Origin: Corallium rubrum
Taxonomy: Eukaryota > Cnidaria > Anthozoa > Scleralcyonacea > Coralliidae
Direction: 5' to 3'
DNA length: 64,000 nucleotides
Assembly: GCA_964035015.1 (NCBI GenBank)
Contig: OZ036014.1
Coordinates: 2,283,701 to 2,347,700 of the forward strand
Shown here: one piece after another, positions 28,836-40,768 of the stretch
Layout of the letters: each line of letters starts with the position of its first letter
Numbering within the stretch: the first letter of the stretch is position 1
The notes under the pieces: model-generated
Database searches by the model: none
What the model was told of the DNA's origin: nothing
The model's input: the letters and a program-made list of their open reading frames with translations, nothing else
Made by a program: the position numbers and the translations under genes

Positions 28836-29201
28836 GCACGGACCTTTATTTTTTGTTGTTAAATATACATTGAGAATTCATACCAGTATTTCGTTATATA
28901 AAATCACAGGCTATTGCACCTTCATCAATTATAACACTCTCTACTTTTGGGATTGTCTTTTGCGTGCGAGAAAATTGTAGTTTCATTCGGTCTAAAATAA
29001 TATTGCCTGCATGTCCCTTTCCGGTTATCAGTGCATTTATAAAACAAAAGAATTTGTTATTCACCAGAAAAATTCCCTTGGTAACACTAAACAGAAGTAT
29101 GCGCAGTCAAAAAGCTGAACTTTTTTCAAGGCACGCGAAACACCACCGCCAAAACGCAACACGCATGCGTCACCGCATTACGTTTTAGTTCTAATTCTAT
29201 T

Positions 29202-29481
29202 CTACCCTGCGAGTCAGAGCCCCTTTCCGACCTACGCAGGCTTCGGGGGAAAGTGGGCTCTGCCAACAAACTCGATATTTCTTTTTGAGCATGCGTGAAC
29301 GGTTGCCAAGATACTATTTTGGGCCCACGCTCTAACGCGTCACTTCCTATTTTCCTGCTTACGCGTGCTCGTCAACTAGAACTGGTTTGACCTGTTTAAA
29401 ACCTGACTGACTCGCCGGCAGAGCCCACTTTTCCCCGAAGCTTGCGTAGGTCGGAAAGGGGCTCTGACTCGCAGGGTAGAA
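29202..29481. mobile_element. Foldback MITE (CTACCCTGCGAGTCAGAGCC)
   Basis: Terminal inverted repeats of about 70 bp: CTACCCTGCGAGTCAGAGCC at 29202 and GGCTCTGACTCGCAGGGTAG-type sequence ending 29481. The spacer of about 140 bp has no ORF. Confidence 0.8.
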
Positions 29482-29524
29482 ACACCACTGCCAAAACGCA
29501 ATACGCACGCGTGACCGCATTTCG

Positions 29525-29825
29525 TTTTAGTTCTAATTATATTTGATATCTGAAGCTAGTTTAAAGACTTCTAAAACGCCCCAGTTTGCTAAAATGATTG
29601 TAGTGTCTGTATTGAAGTCAATCTCAAGCAACAGTTCTTATCTTTTGGCCGTTGCGTCGTCCTGAAGACGTGAAAATGCTCTAAGTGGCGTTGTGTAAAG
29701 AACGAGGACGGTGTTGAGATTACTCCGAGACTTAAAATTATTCATTCTCTTTGCTTGGCAAAAATAATTCTTCAGTTGTTTATAGGACGTAGTCGTTGAG
29801 GTTGATGCCGTAGATCTTAAAGTAG
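29525..29825 (-). mobile_element. MITE of the GGGACCTTAAGATC family, left partner
   Basis: The internal blocks match the copies at 9805 and 61430, and it ends with GTAGATCTTAAAGTAGGGA. It is joined head to head with the next copy. Confidence 0.7.
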
Positions 29826-30190
29826 GGACCTTAAGATCTACGACGGGAACTTCGAGGACGACGTCCTTCAAACAAAAGCATTCTTCTTGCAAAACAAAGA
29901 TAATGAATAATGTTTAATCCCAAAAGTAATCTGAACACCGTCCTCGCTCTGTATACAACGCCACTCAGACCATTTTCACGTCTTCAGCACGACGTTGACT
30001 CGTGGGGTGATGAGAACTGTTGTCTGAGATTGCCTTAACACAGACACTGCGACCGTTTTAGCACTTTGAAAATTATAAAACAAGCTTCAAGTAATGAATA
30101 CAGTAGTCAGTTAACCGTGACTTCTTTTTAATGCTAAAATTTGAATTGCTTTTTAATCGCCGTCGTCGTCCTAGCATCTTAAGGTCCCTA
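29822..30190 (+). mobile_element. MITE of the GGGACCTTAAGATC family, fuller copy
   Basis: Ends are TAGGGACCTTAAGATCTACG and CATCTTAAGGTCCCTA. Internal CGAGGACGACGTCCTTC and AACACCGTCCTCGCTC are shared with the copy at 42879. Non-coding. Together with its left partner it makes an imperfect palindrome of about 660 bp. Confidence 0.8.
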
Positions 30191-30222
30191 ATTCCTAATA
30201 GCGACAACATGACTTTGGCTAA

Positions 30223-30778
30223 AGGTGCTCTTACACGATGCCATTTTTCTTGCAACTTGCAACAAATTTACATACGGAAAAAAAATCGCAAGTTGCAGGA
30301 AGGGTGTTACACGTTCAGCAACTTGCGGTTTTTGTTGTAAGTTGCAACAAAAAGTAGAACCCATCCAACTTTTCTTGCAACTTGCAACACGGCAAAAATG
30401 ACAAAATCGCAAGTTGCTACGGGGTGTTACACGGTGCGATTTTTTATGCAACTTGCAACATTCAGTGATTTGTAGCTATTGATATACCAGGCGGAAAGCG
30501 TAGTCTAGTCAAGAAGATAATTGCCCAGCAAATAATTTTCAAAAAAGCCATAACGATAAGGTTTGGAAAAACATTATTTAATTTACTAACGTTTCGTCAC
30601 TATTCAAGTAACATCTTCAGAGTGATAAATATTTACATGATTTCGACTAATATACTTAACTGATACAAAATAGATATGATGAAATAAGAGAAGGAAAAAG
30701 GAGTGGTAGAGAGGTGAAGAATCAGTGATAGTGATTTGTTGCAAGTTGCGAGAAAAATCGCATCGTCTAACAGCACCT
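30223..30778. mobile_element. PIF/Harbinger-type MITE with internal insertion
   Basis: The ends AGGTGCTCTTACACGATG and CATCGTCTAACAGCACCT are inverted, with a TAA triplet on both sides (30220-30222, 30779-30781). CGCAAGTTGC and GCAACTTGCAAC words repeat within. The middle (about 30480-30715) differs in composition and may be a nested insert. Confidence 0.7.
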
Positions 30779-31344
30779 TAACAAGTTAAGAAAACATTTT
30801 TATATCCATATCTACAAATTGTTTTGTCTATCGGTCTCTTCGCCAACTACAGAGACCTGCAAGCGCAGTCCATGCTCATTGCGATAAACTCATGACTATT
30901 TAATCGAGAAACGTTTTTCAGATAAAAATGATCAGATTAGCAACGCCATATCCAGCTGCTCTATTTTTAGTCGCATCAGGATTAGGAGTTTTTCGTTTGT
31001 TTACTATAATATACTATTTTGCGGGTTTGGGACTTGATAATTCGATAATTAGAACGTAATTAATTAGCAAAGTGCAGCTAATTATTACAAGGCTGAAAGA
31101 TGTTAAAAATGTATAGGATTACAAGAGAAATTGTTTCAAAAATCCAACCGTTCAAATATAAAAGAATTTTAAAATGTAACCTAACCTAAAGAATTCAATT
31201 ATCAAACGATGTTCTGTAACGATAATTGTGACAGTCGTTTGGTAAACGTTATAATCAAGCTCGTATTTTCACGTCAGCAACAGGAGGCCCTGCCCGCAGG
31301 CTAGCTCACACTCAGAAAGTCGAAAGGGACCAATTCTAGAATTG

Positions 31345-31655
31345 TGAAACAAAGTGAATGAATAATTTGTAATCCCAAAAGTAATCCCATCACCGTCCTC
31401 GTTCTTTATACAACGCCACTTAGAGCATTTCCACGTCTTCAGGACGACGTCAACGGCCAAAAGAGGAGTACTCACTGTCTCTTGACATTGACTTCAATAC
31501 TAACACTACAATCATTTTAGCAGCACTGGGACGTTTTAAAAATCATTAAACTAACTTCAAATATCAAATATAATAGTCAGTTAACCGTAACGTTTTTCAG
31601 TTGCTTTTCAAGCGCCGTCGTCGTCATTGTAGCATCTTAAGGTCGCTAATAACAG
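31345..31655 (+). mobile_element. MITE of the GGGACCTTAAGATC family, partial
   Basis: It has internal blocks CACCGTCCTCGTTC and TACAACGCCACTTAGAGC and the right end CATCTTAAGGTCGCTA; the left end is missing or diverged. Confidence 0.7.
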
Positions 31656-32014
31656 TCAAACAGCTCATTAAAAAGTTTGGGTCGCATGTTCGATCCTTTG
31701 GTAGGGACTTGGAAATATTTTTAGAGTATTTCAGCTTGACAAAACCAAAATCTGCATGTTATAAATCGTATTTGTTGATGAATTAATAATTAATTAGCAA
31801 AGTGGGTCAACACCGTGAAGCCTAAACGATCCATTTAGTTGCTAGGCGCCGCAAGTTGGCCGGCAACCTTGCCGCAATTTATTTCTTATTTATAATTCAA
31901 TAAAAGGATATCATGCACCCCAGCCGGGTTAATAATGAAGTGTGCTATGTCGCTATGAGAGTACCAAACTAATAATTTATTGGTGCGATTATTGTAACAG
32001 TAAGTTTGCCATGG

Positions 32015-32310
32015 CTAGTTCGTTCTTGGAGAAAAATTGGGCTTTCGGTAACAATGCTTATGACGTACGCAAATGGACAACTATGCATAAGAACAATAGA
32101 CTATTAATGATCATCAGCGTACGGCATTGTTACCAAAAGCCCAAATTTTCCCCAAAACAAACTATCCACGGCAAATTTTGAGAGTTGATAGCGCGAAAAC
32201 TACGCATCAGATTCTCTTGAAATTTTCAGTGAGTGCTCCTGTCATGCTCCTCTGTACAATAAAACAACAAAAATACCGAAGTATTTTTCACTTCATACAC
32301 ACTTTGAACT
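32015..32310. repeat. Foldback element, second copy of the 8040 family
   Basis: GGCAAATTTTGAGAGTTGAT and TTTTCAGTGAGTGCTCCTG match 8275-8345 nearly perfectly. The left part forms an inverted repeat around 32040-32150. Confidence 0.65.
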
Positions 32311-32849
32311 GCGCATTCCCGTCGCTCCTGCGCACCCCGAGCGCTGGCGGTATGACGCTTTTTCCATTTAATCACGACCCTTTTTTGGCGACAGATATTC
32401 AAATGGCAAACAAGTTGATGAATGAAGGGCTCCGCTTGAAACATCAGTATTTCATTATCAAAATTATTCTCAGCAGTTACCACTTTGATCTATCTAAAAC
32501 ACTGTTTACGCGCACTCTAGTTTTTAGACTGAAGAAACTTTCAAGCTGTTTCATTGTTGTTTTGAACTGAGTTTTAAATATCCATTCTTTAATTATTAAT
32601 AGTCCACAACAGTTAAGACTCGCCGCAAACTCTCATGAATCGAATGAATACAAAATTTGCCGTTTACAACATATAACAGACCGCAAAACTAAACAACGTG
32701 GGGGTTGCCATTTAACCGGGATGACCGTAAAACGTTTCGTGCGTTTTCCCGCAACCGTTCACACGATTATGTCGAGTGCCTGTGGCCTCGTTTGAAGCGT
32801 GTGAGGTTTTTGCGGCTCAGTTCTCATATCAATATAATATTAAGTACTT

Positions 32850-33000
32850 ATTAACCGAGCGCGAGGTCCGTACGGGAAAATATTTTGCTTGAGATCTTTT
32901 GAGTACAGACCGAGCCCGAAGGGCGAGGTCTGTACTCAAAAGATCGAAAGCAAAATATTTTCCCGTACGGACCGAGCTTGTGAGGTTAATAAGGAATTTA
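32850..33000. repeat. Near-perfect inverted repeat (GGTCCGTACGGGAAAATA)
   Basis: GGTCCGTACGGGAAAATATT at 32870 mirrors AATATTTTCCCGTACGGACC near 32960, with TTTTGAGTACAGACC / GGTCTGTACTCAAAA inside and a short CCGAAGGGC loop. A related motif recurs at 33255-33300. Confidence 0.85.
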
Positions 33001-33197
33001 TTATATGTCTCCACAACAACGAGAAATAATTTAGAGAAAACATTATCGTCTACAGTACGTCTTGCGAGGTTGCGAGGTTTGCCCGGCGTTTTAAAATGGC
33101 TCAGTTGCTTTTTTTCTCTAATGTACTCTGTCTCCGTAGCATTTAATATATCATCTTCGTCGGTTAGTTCCTCCGGATAACAGAATTGGCCGTCCAT
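32985..33197 (-). CDS. Short ORF of unknown status
   Basis: An ATG-initiated frame starts Met-Asp-Gly-Gln with an acidic segment (EELTDEDDILNATETEYI) and then runs into the foldback sequence at 32850-33000. The N-terminal 70 residues look more protein-like than the surroundings, but no family, splice site or partner was recognised. It may be a remnant ORF of the repeat itself. Confidence 0.2.
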
Positions 33198-33299
33198 TTT
33201 TCGCTATTTCGTTTAATTTTGCTCACAAATTGTTTCGCTGTAGTTTGTTGTTTTTGTGCGGGTCCGTACACCGAGTCCGTACGGTAAAGTACGGACTCG

Positions 33300-34495
33300 C
33301 ACGTTAGCCAATCAGCGTTCAATACGCCAGTTCGGACTCGCAAGACATATAATAAATATACTGTACGTCTAAATAATGTGAACCGTGTTTTTAAATAGAA
33401 CTCGTTGTGAAATAAAAATTTGAATTGATGGCCATAATTTATTATTATTATTAATGGAGATCACACATGGAGGGCATGCAGCTACAAAATCACAGAGCAT
33501 TTATTAAAATGCTATATATGGTACACTTTTGTTGTCATGGCAATAAATTATGACGCCATGAGCAGTAAAAATGCGGGGATTTTAAAAAATGTCAAAAAAA
33601 ATTTCCATCCAACTTGTTTTATATTGAATATATTTTCACGTTTTCTCCAGTCGTAAAGAAAACATAATTTTAGAAAGTCCGAAATGTTTTTTAGCCAGAA
33701 CTGTATTAGTCTCCTTCGCAAAACGTGAGCCATAAGAAGGTCTGCAAAGGAGACTAGACTTATATATGATTCTTGATACTCAAACATTTGAGTTCAGCAT
33801 AGGCATTCAAGATTACATATGATGGGTAAATGTAGAAAACTGTTGAAATTTTAGACAAAAATGACCTGAATTGGCTTGTGGAAGCATATTAAGTAAGAGT
33901 TAATTACTGAGAACCGACGCATTGAGCCTATACATAAGTATAGGCGTAATGCCGAGGTTCGAGGTAATTAACTAATTTAGTTCAAATTTCACAAGGTTTT
34001 GTCTTTATCTGTGACTAAAGACCATGCATTTATAATGAAAGTCAAGACTTATGAACTAGAAGTTGCTATCGCAAGGAAGTGCTGCCTATATACGCTTACA
34101 ATCGCACACGCCGTTAATAGACATATGAACGACGCTGTGTACACATGTGGAAATACGTTAAATACAGGCGATCGTGTTTTGTCAGTGTATTACAAATTCA
34201 TATTGTGTTTTCTATCATATAACTGGATTGTGTTTTCACTTTTGTCTGTGGGCGTTTTTACACGGCCGCGCCTAGCGTACTGCAGCCTCGGCGCGCACGA
34301 CCCCTCATCCCCTCGAGACAGACTTGATCCAGGCTCTTTACTGCTGTCATACGATGCTGATAAATTGCGTGAGTAATACTACCATCTGTTCCATGGTCAG
34401 GGGGGTCCAGAACCGTAGATATTAACACGTGCAAAGGAACAAGAAATTGGTGACAAAAATAATATAAAGAGCAGATATATCTCACAAAACGTATA
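33300..34495. other. No gene recognised
   Basis: AT-rich non-coding DNA with dispersed short repeats. Open frames (for example 33999-34376) are not backed by splice sites or motifs. Confidence 0.4.
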
Positions 34496-34499
34496 TATT

Positions 34500-34600
34500 A
34501 AAGATAATCGAAATATGGTATAGTAGGTTAATACTGCCGAAACAGAGAACGTAAGTGGTCTAACGTTTCGAGCGAAGGCCCTTCGTCAGAGAGAAACGTA
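34500..34600. repeat. Penelope-associated end fragment
   Basis: AATACTGCCGAAACAGAGAA to CGAAGGCCCTTCGTCAGAGA matches one arm of the foldbacks at 18055 and 36302. A further degraded fragment lies at 35707-35780. Confidence 0.75.
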
Positions 34601-34788
34601 TGTCTGTATTAAAGATATGTCTGTAGTAGGATTTGACGTTGGCAACCAGTGCCGTTTTATTGCCGTGGCCAGGCAAATGAATACAGCGCAAGAAGACTGA
34701 GCACGGGTAACGCATAGTAACCCAAGAGAGATGTCAAGAATAGTGAATAACAAAGAAAACCGCGTGAAATTTGAACTAATAGGTGCTA

Positions 34789-35325
34789 GTACTCTGAGTG
34801 ACGAACCATAGCCACGGTCGACCTGAGTCAACTACTCTACTTAGGGCCTGTTTATATGATCCCAGTGTACCGGGATCTCGGCTTGTAGATAATTTACTGT
34901 TATTTTCGCGGCTGCGTTTATATAGAGACCGGGACGTCCCGGTGTACTGGGATCCCGGTTGAAGCAACCGAGATCTCGGTACACCGGCAGAGATTTTTTC
35001 CCATATAAACGCGACATCCCGGTACACCGGGATGAAGTTTACTGAACTACAATGCTTGTAACTTTGAATATTACGGTCAGAATTTCGTCCAAACGGTTAG
35101 GTCTGGAGACAAAACACTGAATAAAAGTGAAATAACTTCTAACATTGTAGAATTAGGGTGAGTTTTTGCTTTTTTGTCCATTTCCTTAAATTCCCGCGCT
35201 TTTTGACCCGGGATGAAATTCATCCTGGTCAACCGGGACGAGTACTTTGTTTACTCCATATAAACACCGGATGAAATTCATCCCGGTCAACCGGGACATC
35301 CTCCCAGTATGGTTCGTCACTTTGG
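34789..35325. mobile_element. Foldback element with CCCGGTACACCGGGAT words
   Basis: The ends GAGTGACGAACCAT and ATGGTTCGTCACTTT are inverted. The inside is full of CCGGGATCTCGG, ACACCGGGATGAA and related palindromic words paired over the centre. Non-coding. Confidence 0.6.
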
Positions 35326-35329
35326 GGTA

Positions 35330-36290
35330 GCACCCATTCTTAGTTTGCACTTGACGTCGTGGCAAATCCCATTAGCGCTATTGTATTTCGAGTATGTTTT
35401 CCTCCAACATGGCTGGCATATCTTTATCTTCTAAATCTCAAGAATTGATTGCAAATAATATAATATCATTGTACATAAATCCGCTTGAGTTCACTGCCTC
35501 AGAATAATTATTCCAAATAGAGGGAATGTCGATACTGTTTCTTACTTAAAACTCTATACAAATTGCTCAGCGAAATACTAAGGTGTCCTGTACAAACCAT
35601 GGTAATAGCACCACTACTGGCACGAGGTATCAATGATAATACAATTCAAGATTCATTCCATCGTGGATTTCATCTGAGAAAAAGACTTAAAGAAAATAGT
35701 GAAATAAAAGTAGTGTGCTGCGTAGGCAGTGTTGAAATACAAATCGAAATATAGTAAGGCCTGAGTACTGCTGAAATTATTGAACGCAGTTCAGAGGGAA
35801 ACGTCAGAAAGGGGGTAGGGTTAGGGCGAGAACTAAGGGCCCCCGACAGTTGGGGCCCCCAAGGGGCCTCCCCCCGCCAAACTTAGAATACGGTATTATA
35901 ACGAATAAACATAAAAAATGCAGGTTAACATTTAACAGCAAGATTAAATTTATTGAGAGCTAAAAAATTTGACCCCCATGACTCCATCGAGGATGGCAGC
36001 GCGAGCCTGTTGGCTTCTTATTACATGAAGTTCTTTATCTTTCAATTGATGAATGCAAAACGACAGAGTTTAATTTGGTTTCTTGATATATATATTATAT
36101 AAAGTAAAAAGACTATATAAGTAATAAATCTTCTTTTTATCTAAAAACACACGTATCAAGTAATACAGCTTTCAAACCATGTCACAACAGGGGCCCCCAC
36201 ACCAAATATGCCCCACACCAAATATGCCTAAGGGCCCCATCTTCCTCCGTTACGCTGCTGCCTTCGCTCAAAACGTTAGAAAACTACCAA
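35330..36290. other. No gene recognised
   Basis: It contains a G/C-rich patch (35815-35880, GGGCCCCC words), a short ATG-led frame at 35409 without support, and fragments of the Penelope-associated sequence. Confidence 0.35.
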
Positions 36291-36297
36291 ATAGTAT

Positions 36298-36515
36298 AAT
36301 AAAAGTAGCGTGTTGCGTAGGCAGTGTAGAAACAACAATCGAAATATAGTAAGGTTAGATATACTGCCGAAACAGAGAACGCAGAAGTCTAACGTTTCGA
36401 GCGAAGGCCCTTCGTCAGAGAGAAACGTTTCTCTCTGACGAAGGGCCTTCGCTCGAAACGTTAGACTTCTAAGTTCTCTGTTTCGGCAGTATATCTAACC
36501 TTGCTATATTTCGTT
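36298..36515. repeat. Penelope-associated foldback
   Basis: GTAGGCAGTGTAGAAACAAC leads into an arm of about 95 bp ending CCTTCGTCAGAGAGAAACG. It is followed at once by its inverted copy ending CTTGCTATATTTCG. Both arms carry the CTGACGAAGGGCC...GAAAC motif. Confidence 0.85.
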
Positions 36516-37293
36516 AGAAAACTACGTTCGGTAATTTCGGCAGTACTCTAAAAGGTCAAGTGTGGGGAATTATTAAGACTATAACTAACAGATGATGGTT
36601 TAATTAAGTGTAATCACTCAACACAATCTACGTTATTCCTTCTTTATTGTAATGTACTTAAATATACTTTTTCTATAAAAATAATTTCCGGCTAACAATT
36701 TTTTAAAAAAATACCGATATACACAATACAAAACTTGACACCTTGAAAAATTAAAACCCAAGAGGTAAGCCATCAAGTAAAAAAAATCAATGTTTCGACT
36801 TGATTTCAAAGTCTTGCATTATCAGATTCACTAAAGGAACACTGTCATTAAGAATTGATGGAGTAGAGCCCCGAGATCTAAGGCGCATCATTCGCGAAAA
36901 AACGTATGAGATTTTGTGGATTGTTTGGAATTTTTTTTAGAATTTCTTTGAGATTTTTGGAGATTTTCGGATTTTTATTAAAAATGTACGAGATTTTTTG
37001 GAGTGACTCATCCCTCGAGTGTGTAATGATTCCCTTTTAATTATCACCTTGCGGCAGTTGCGTTTTCACACCAGTGTCTGTTACAGCTTAATCACTTGAA
37101 GTGAATACTTAATACAATCTTCGACACTTATAATATTTACTGTAAATACTTCAAATCATTGACACTCTGATCATGTTGCATACTTCAATAAAATATCAGT
37201 TCCCCTTTGTTTTAAATGTTGCCTTAAATCTTTAAAACCTTATGTACAACTTTGATGTGTTGTTTTTTTTGCTACACTGTAGGTAGATTCAGA
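36516..37293. other. No gene recognised
   Basis: AT-rich sequence without coding or strong repeat signals. Confidence 0.35.
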
Positions 37294-37676
37294 GGCGTCG
37301 GAGCGACACTAGAAGTGGGGGGCGGGCCCCAAAATTTTTAGGGGGTCCAGGGGCATGCTCCCCCGGGAAATTTTGAAATCTAGAGTCTCTGAAATGCCAT
37401 TTCCTGCATTTTAGGACAAGGATTTACAGAATTCTAAAGGTCCAAAAACGTCATAAAATACTGAAAAGACAACACTTTTCCAGACATTGAATATCTGCAT
37501 TCAAATTTCTTTATTACATCTTTATTCAAAGTCGTGGGTTAGCTGGGGTTAGTGATTTAGTTAATCATAACTTTATTACTGACCTTGTTAAAATGTGTGT
37601 GTGGGGGGGGGGGGGGGGGGGGGGCAAACATATTCTTCCCCACACACACACACACACACACTTCCGACACCCCTAG
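37294..37676. repeat. Decayed non-autonomous transposon with poly-G and (CA)n
   Basis: It starts AGAGGCGTCGGAGCGACAC and ends near CTTCCGACACCCCT, with weak inverted ends. The inner block CTGAAATGCCATTTCCTGCA is shared with 12745-13030. A G run of about 23 bases and (CA)n lie near 37600. Confidence 0.55.
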
Positions 37677-37679
37677 TAG

Positions 37680-38711
37680 ATTACTGTTCATATATGTACC
37701 ACCTTATAGCTTTCTGCCCAGATCTTCAACTGGAATAAACAATTTATCTTTCCAGAATTAAAAAGTGGATAGGGGGATAGGGGTCAACTAATGTACAGGT
37801 ATAATTTAGCAAAGCAAGCAGACATATAGTTTATTCAAAGGATACAATCGGCCAATGTTATATGATCTTTAAAAATTGTGTACCTTGAGAGAGAAAAAAA
37901 CAACAAAAAAAACAACCAATGCTTGACCTTTCTGGCATATTCTTTATTTAACAAGTATGATAAGGTTTAATCAAATGAAACCAAGTAGCTACTGTGTTAA
38001 AAAAAAAATTTAAAATTTATATTTGTCAAGCTTTCTTCGTGCTACGACATCATCAGGACATATGCTACTGTGGGACAACGTTATTCGTTTATCTTAACAA
38101 GTATGATCATGAATAAAAATACTAAGGATGACTCGTAGTTGTAAAAATGTTATTATTTCATATCAATTTACCTGTCAACACATTGCAACTAACTGATGAC
38201 TCAAATTGTCTGACAATTACCTGAGTCGAGTACTAATAAGGCAAAAGGCAAGCATTGGGAGATGGGGAATGACCTCAAGATCTCTTATGGCTAGATATTT
38301 GGTAATCGGCTAACGCTGTTGTGGTTCCCCTGCCATTGTTAAACCTGCTGTTATTTATATGTTTATTTCTATATGTATGTTACATATGGCGAAGTTAATA
38401 AAATAAAAATAAAAGTATGAGTTACTAATACCTAGCCAAACATAAGCTCTGCTCAAGTTTTGGTTTAATCTGGTCTCTGGAAAAGGTTTAGTTTTTGTGA
38501 TATCAGGGTTTAAAGATAAGGATCACTGCGGGAGAGGAAACAGGATTTTAAAATATTATTTTCTCTGATTTTTGGAAAGGAAATATTGGTGTCTGAGAAG
38601 GAAAGCCAAAGGCAAATGCCAAATGCCACCAGGACCAAGGGGTGTGTGCCCATAATAGGATGCTTACTTCCAATGCTGTTAACAAGTTCATTAACCAATT
38701 ACTGCCTGAGC
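37680..38711. other. No gene recognised
   Basis: AT-rich sequence. GTCAAGCTTTCTTCGTGC near 38030 followed by ACGACATCATCAGGACAT may be another degraded retroelement end. Confidence 0.3.
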
Positions 38712-39283
38712 TAGAGGTGAGCGGATGTTAAAAAAAAAGCCAATTGTCGATACGGATTGTTAAGAGGCGATATTTCCCCACCATCGACCGATTAATCGGC
38801 AAAACCGATGTTTGCTAACCTGATGCTCAGTGCTCCCGTTTTATTCATCTCAACTTTCGCAATGAGAAGAAGTCATCAAGCCAATTCTCGTATTTTGAGC
38901 GCAACAAAACAAACCGAAAACAGTCAAGTAGTCAGCAGTGTTTCCTTTATTTAAAATATTTTTGTACCAACAACTCAACAAGTGCAAAAATGCCAAACAA
39001 GGTAAAGAATTGAAGTATACTATTGAATTTGAATCTGACCAGTGAAAGCAAAAATGCAAAATTACAGGCCTAATAATCAAACTGTAATCTCAGCAAATTA
39101 TGATGGAAACGGCTGTACACAAGCTACTAATGGTAAACGAGGACGAGAGAGAAGAAATACGAGGACGAGAGTCACGAGACAGCCGATCCGATGGTGAAAG
39201 ACAATCGGCCAATGGCCGATTGTGAGAAAAACTAGCCGTTAATCGGCTCTGCCGATGTTTTGCCAATGATCGGCTCACCTCTA
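38712..39283. mobile_element. hAT-like MITE, 8-bp target duplication (copy 1)
   Basis: The ends TAGAGGTGAGC and GCTCACCTCTA are inverted. GCCTGAGC before and ACCTGAGC after make an 8-bp duplication with one mismatch, as in hAT elements. It has ATCGGC/GCCGAT words inside and is related to copies at 40064 and 56020. Confidence 0.75.
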
Positions 39284-40063
39284 ACCTGAGCTGGCCAAAT
39301 CTAAGGCCAGATGATTTTGCTCATCAAAGAGAGAAGGTTTACCCATCCTTGTGACTACCCCATAACAATGTTTTGAAATTACAATTGTTCTGAGATTATT
39401 TCTGGGACATTCTCAAACTCATTAACAATTCATGAACCAAAAACAAAAGAAATTAATGTTTAATTAGTGTTTTGAAAGCGGAGGAAGATCCATCTAGCTG
39501 ATCACGTGATGACGTTTTGAAATATTTCAAAGTCCTAGGACGTTTAAAATATGTAAATTACTATGTTTGAGAAGTCAGTTCAAACACTCGGCGTCGTACT
39601 TTACCAGGATTTCAAAGCCCTCGTGCATTAAAAATGCTCGCCTTCGGCTTGCATTTTCAGTAGGCACTCGGACTTTGAAATCCCAGTAAAGTCCTCCCTC
39701 TGGTATTTGAACTATTACAGTACTTCTAAGCCCATTAATACTACTTAATCCAAAGCTTAAATTTCTAGTCACTGTCATTTCTGATAATTCTCTTATGCAG
39801 CTAAGCTAGTGTATGTTGTACAGTATTAGCTCATATATCAATCATAAAAAAACTTATCTTGGGTAAGGGTGATTATTTATCATTTTTACTATTAAAACAA
39901 TATTTTAATTTTGTTGTATTTACATAGATTTGTACCTTACATGCAAACACATAATTCCCCAATACAAGTACTTAATATGTTCTAGCCAATAAAAATAATT
40001 TGGACAGGTATTTAGGATGACAAACACCTGCTATTCAGGCCTTGCCCAGAGTAAAACAGACAC
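39284..40063. other. No gene recognised
   Basis: AT-rich DNA with a small inverted repeat near 39590-39700 (GATTTCAAAG / CTTTGAAATC). Confidence 0.35.
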
Positions 40064-40760
40064 TAGAGATGAGCCAATTAATCAGAAACTAATCTGCAAA
40101 GCTGATTTTCAGCCAATTTAAAATAATCAGTAACCAGCTGATTATTGTGTAATAATCAGTGCATGTCTTAAATTAAGCTTTTCACAAAGGAGGCAAACAC
40201 ATACCATAAGTCCGTAACTGCTTAATAAGCCCAAACACAATAGTCCTTATTTCACAATGATTACAGAGCATTTCACATAACTCTTGAGGGAAGAGTTTGT
40301 ATGTTATTTCAGATGTTTGCCACAAAGTTTACGAACTTCGCAAATGCGTTACATATAGCAGCTGATCAAATATTAGCAAGCATCAAAACAAAGTTGCAAT
40401 GTGTGTGTCAGAATTAAGTATACTGTTTACTGTTTTATAAACTAATATTAAATAATTATTATAAGAATTGTTGTATTACAAAGATTTATCTCGTTTTTCG
40501 ACTTTTTATAGTGTAATGCATACTGAAATTGATTCTCAAAACACAAAAAACTAATCATCACGAAACATTTCTGTTATATTTCAAAAATCTTGCTTGCAAT
40601 TTAGCAATCCCTACAACATTGCAAAGGGACTGGTAAGGTAACTAACAACGTAGCACTAATCGGCATAATTATGCGGATTAATTGGCCGATTATTTGTATT
40701 AATCAGCCACCAAATAATCAGCTTCAGTAATCGGCAATTTTTATAATCAGCTCATCTCTA
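40064..40760. mobile_element. hAT-like MITE, perfect 8-bp target duplication (copy 2)
   Basis: The ends TAGAGATGAGC and GCTCATCTCTA are inverted and flanked by ACAGACAC on both sides (40056-40063, 40761-40768). The inside is AT-rich with AATCAGC/GCTGATT words. No transposase. Confidence 0.85.
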
Positions 40761-40768
40761 ACAGACAC

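Noticed and set aside
33999-34376. 125-codon plus-strand ORF
   Set aside because: Composition and lack of motifs give no support; the neighbourhood is repeat-rich.
35409-35510. ATG-led 32-codon frame (Met-Ala-Gly-Ile)
   Set aside because: Looks slightly protein-like but has no splice partner, domain or neighbour.
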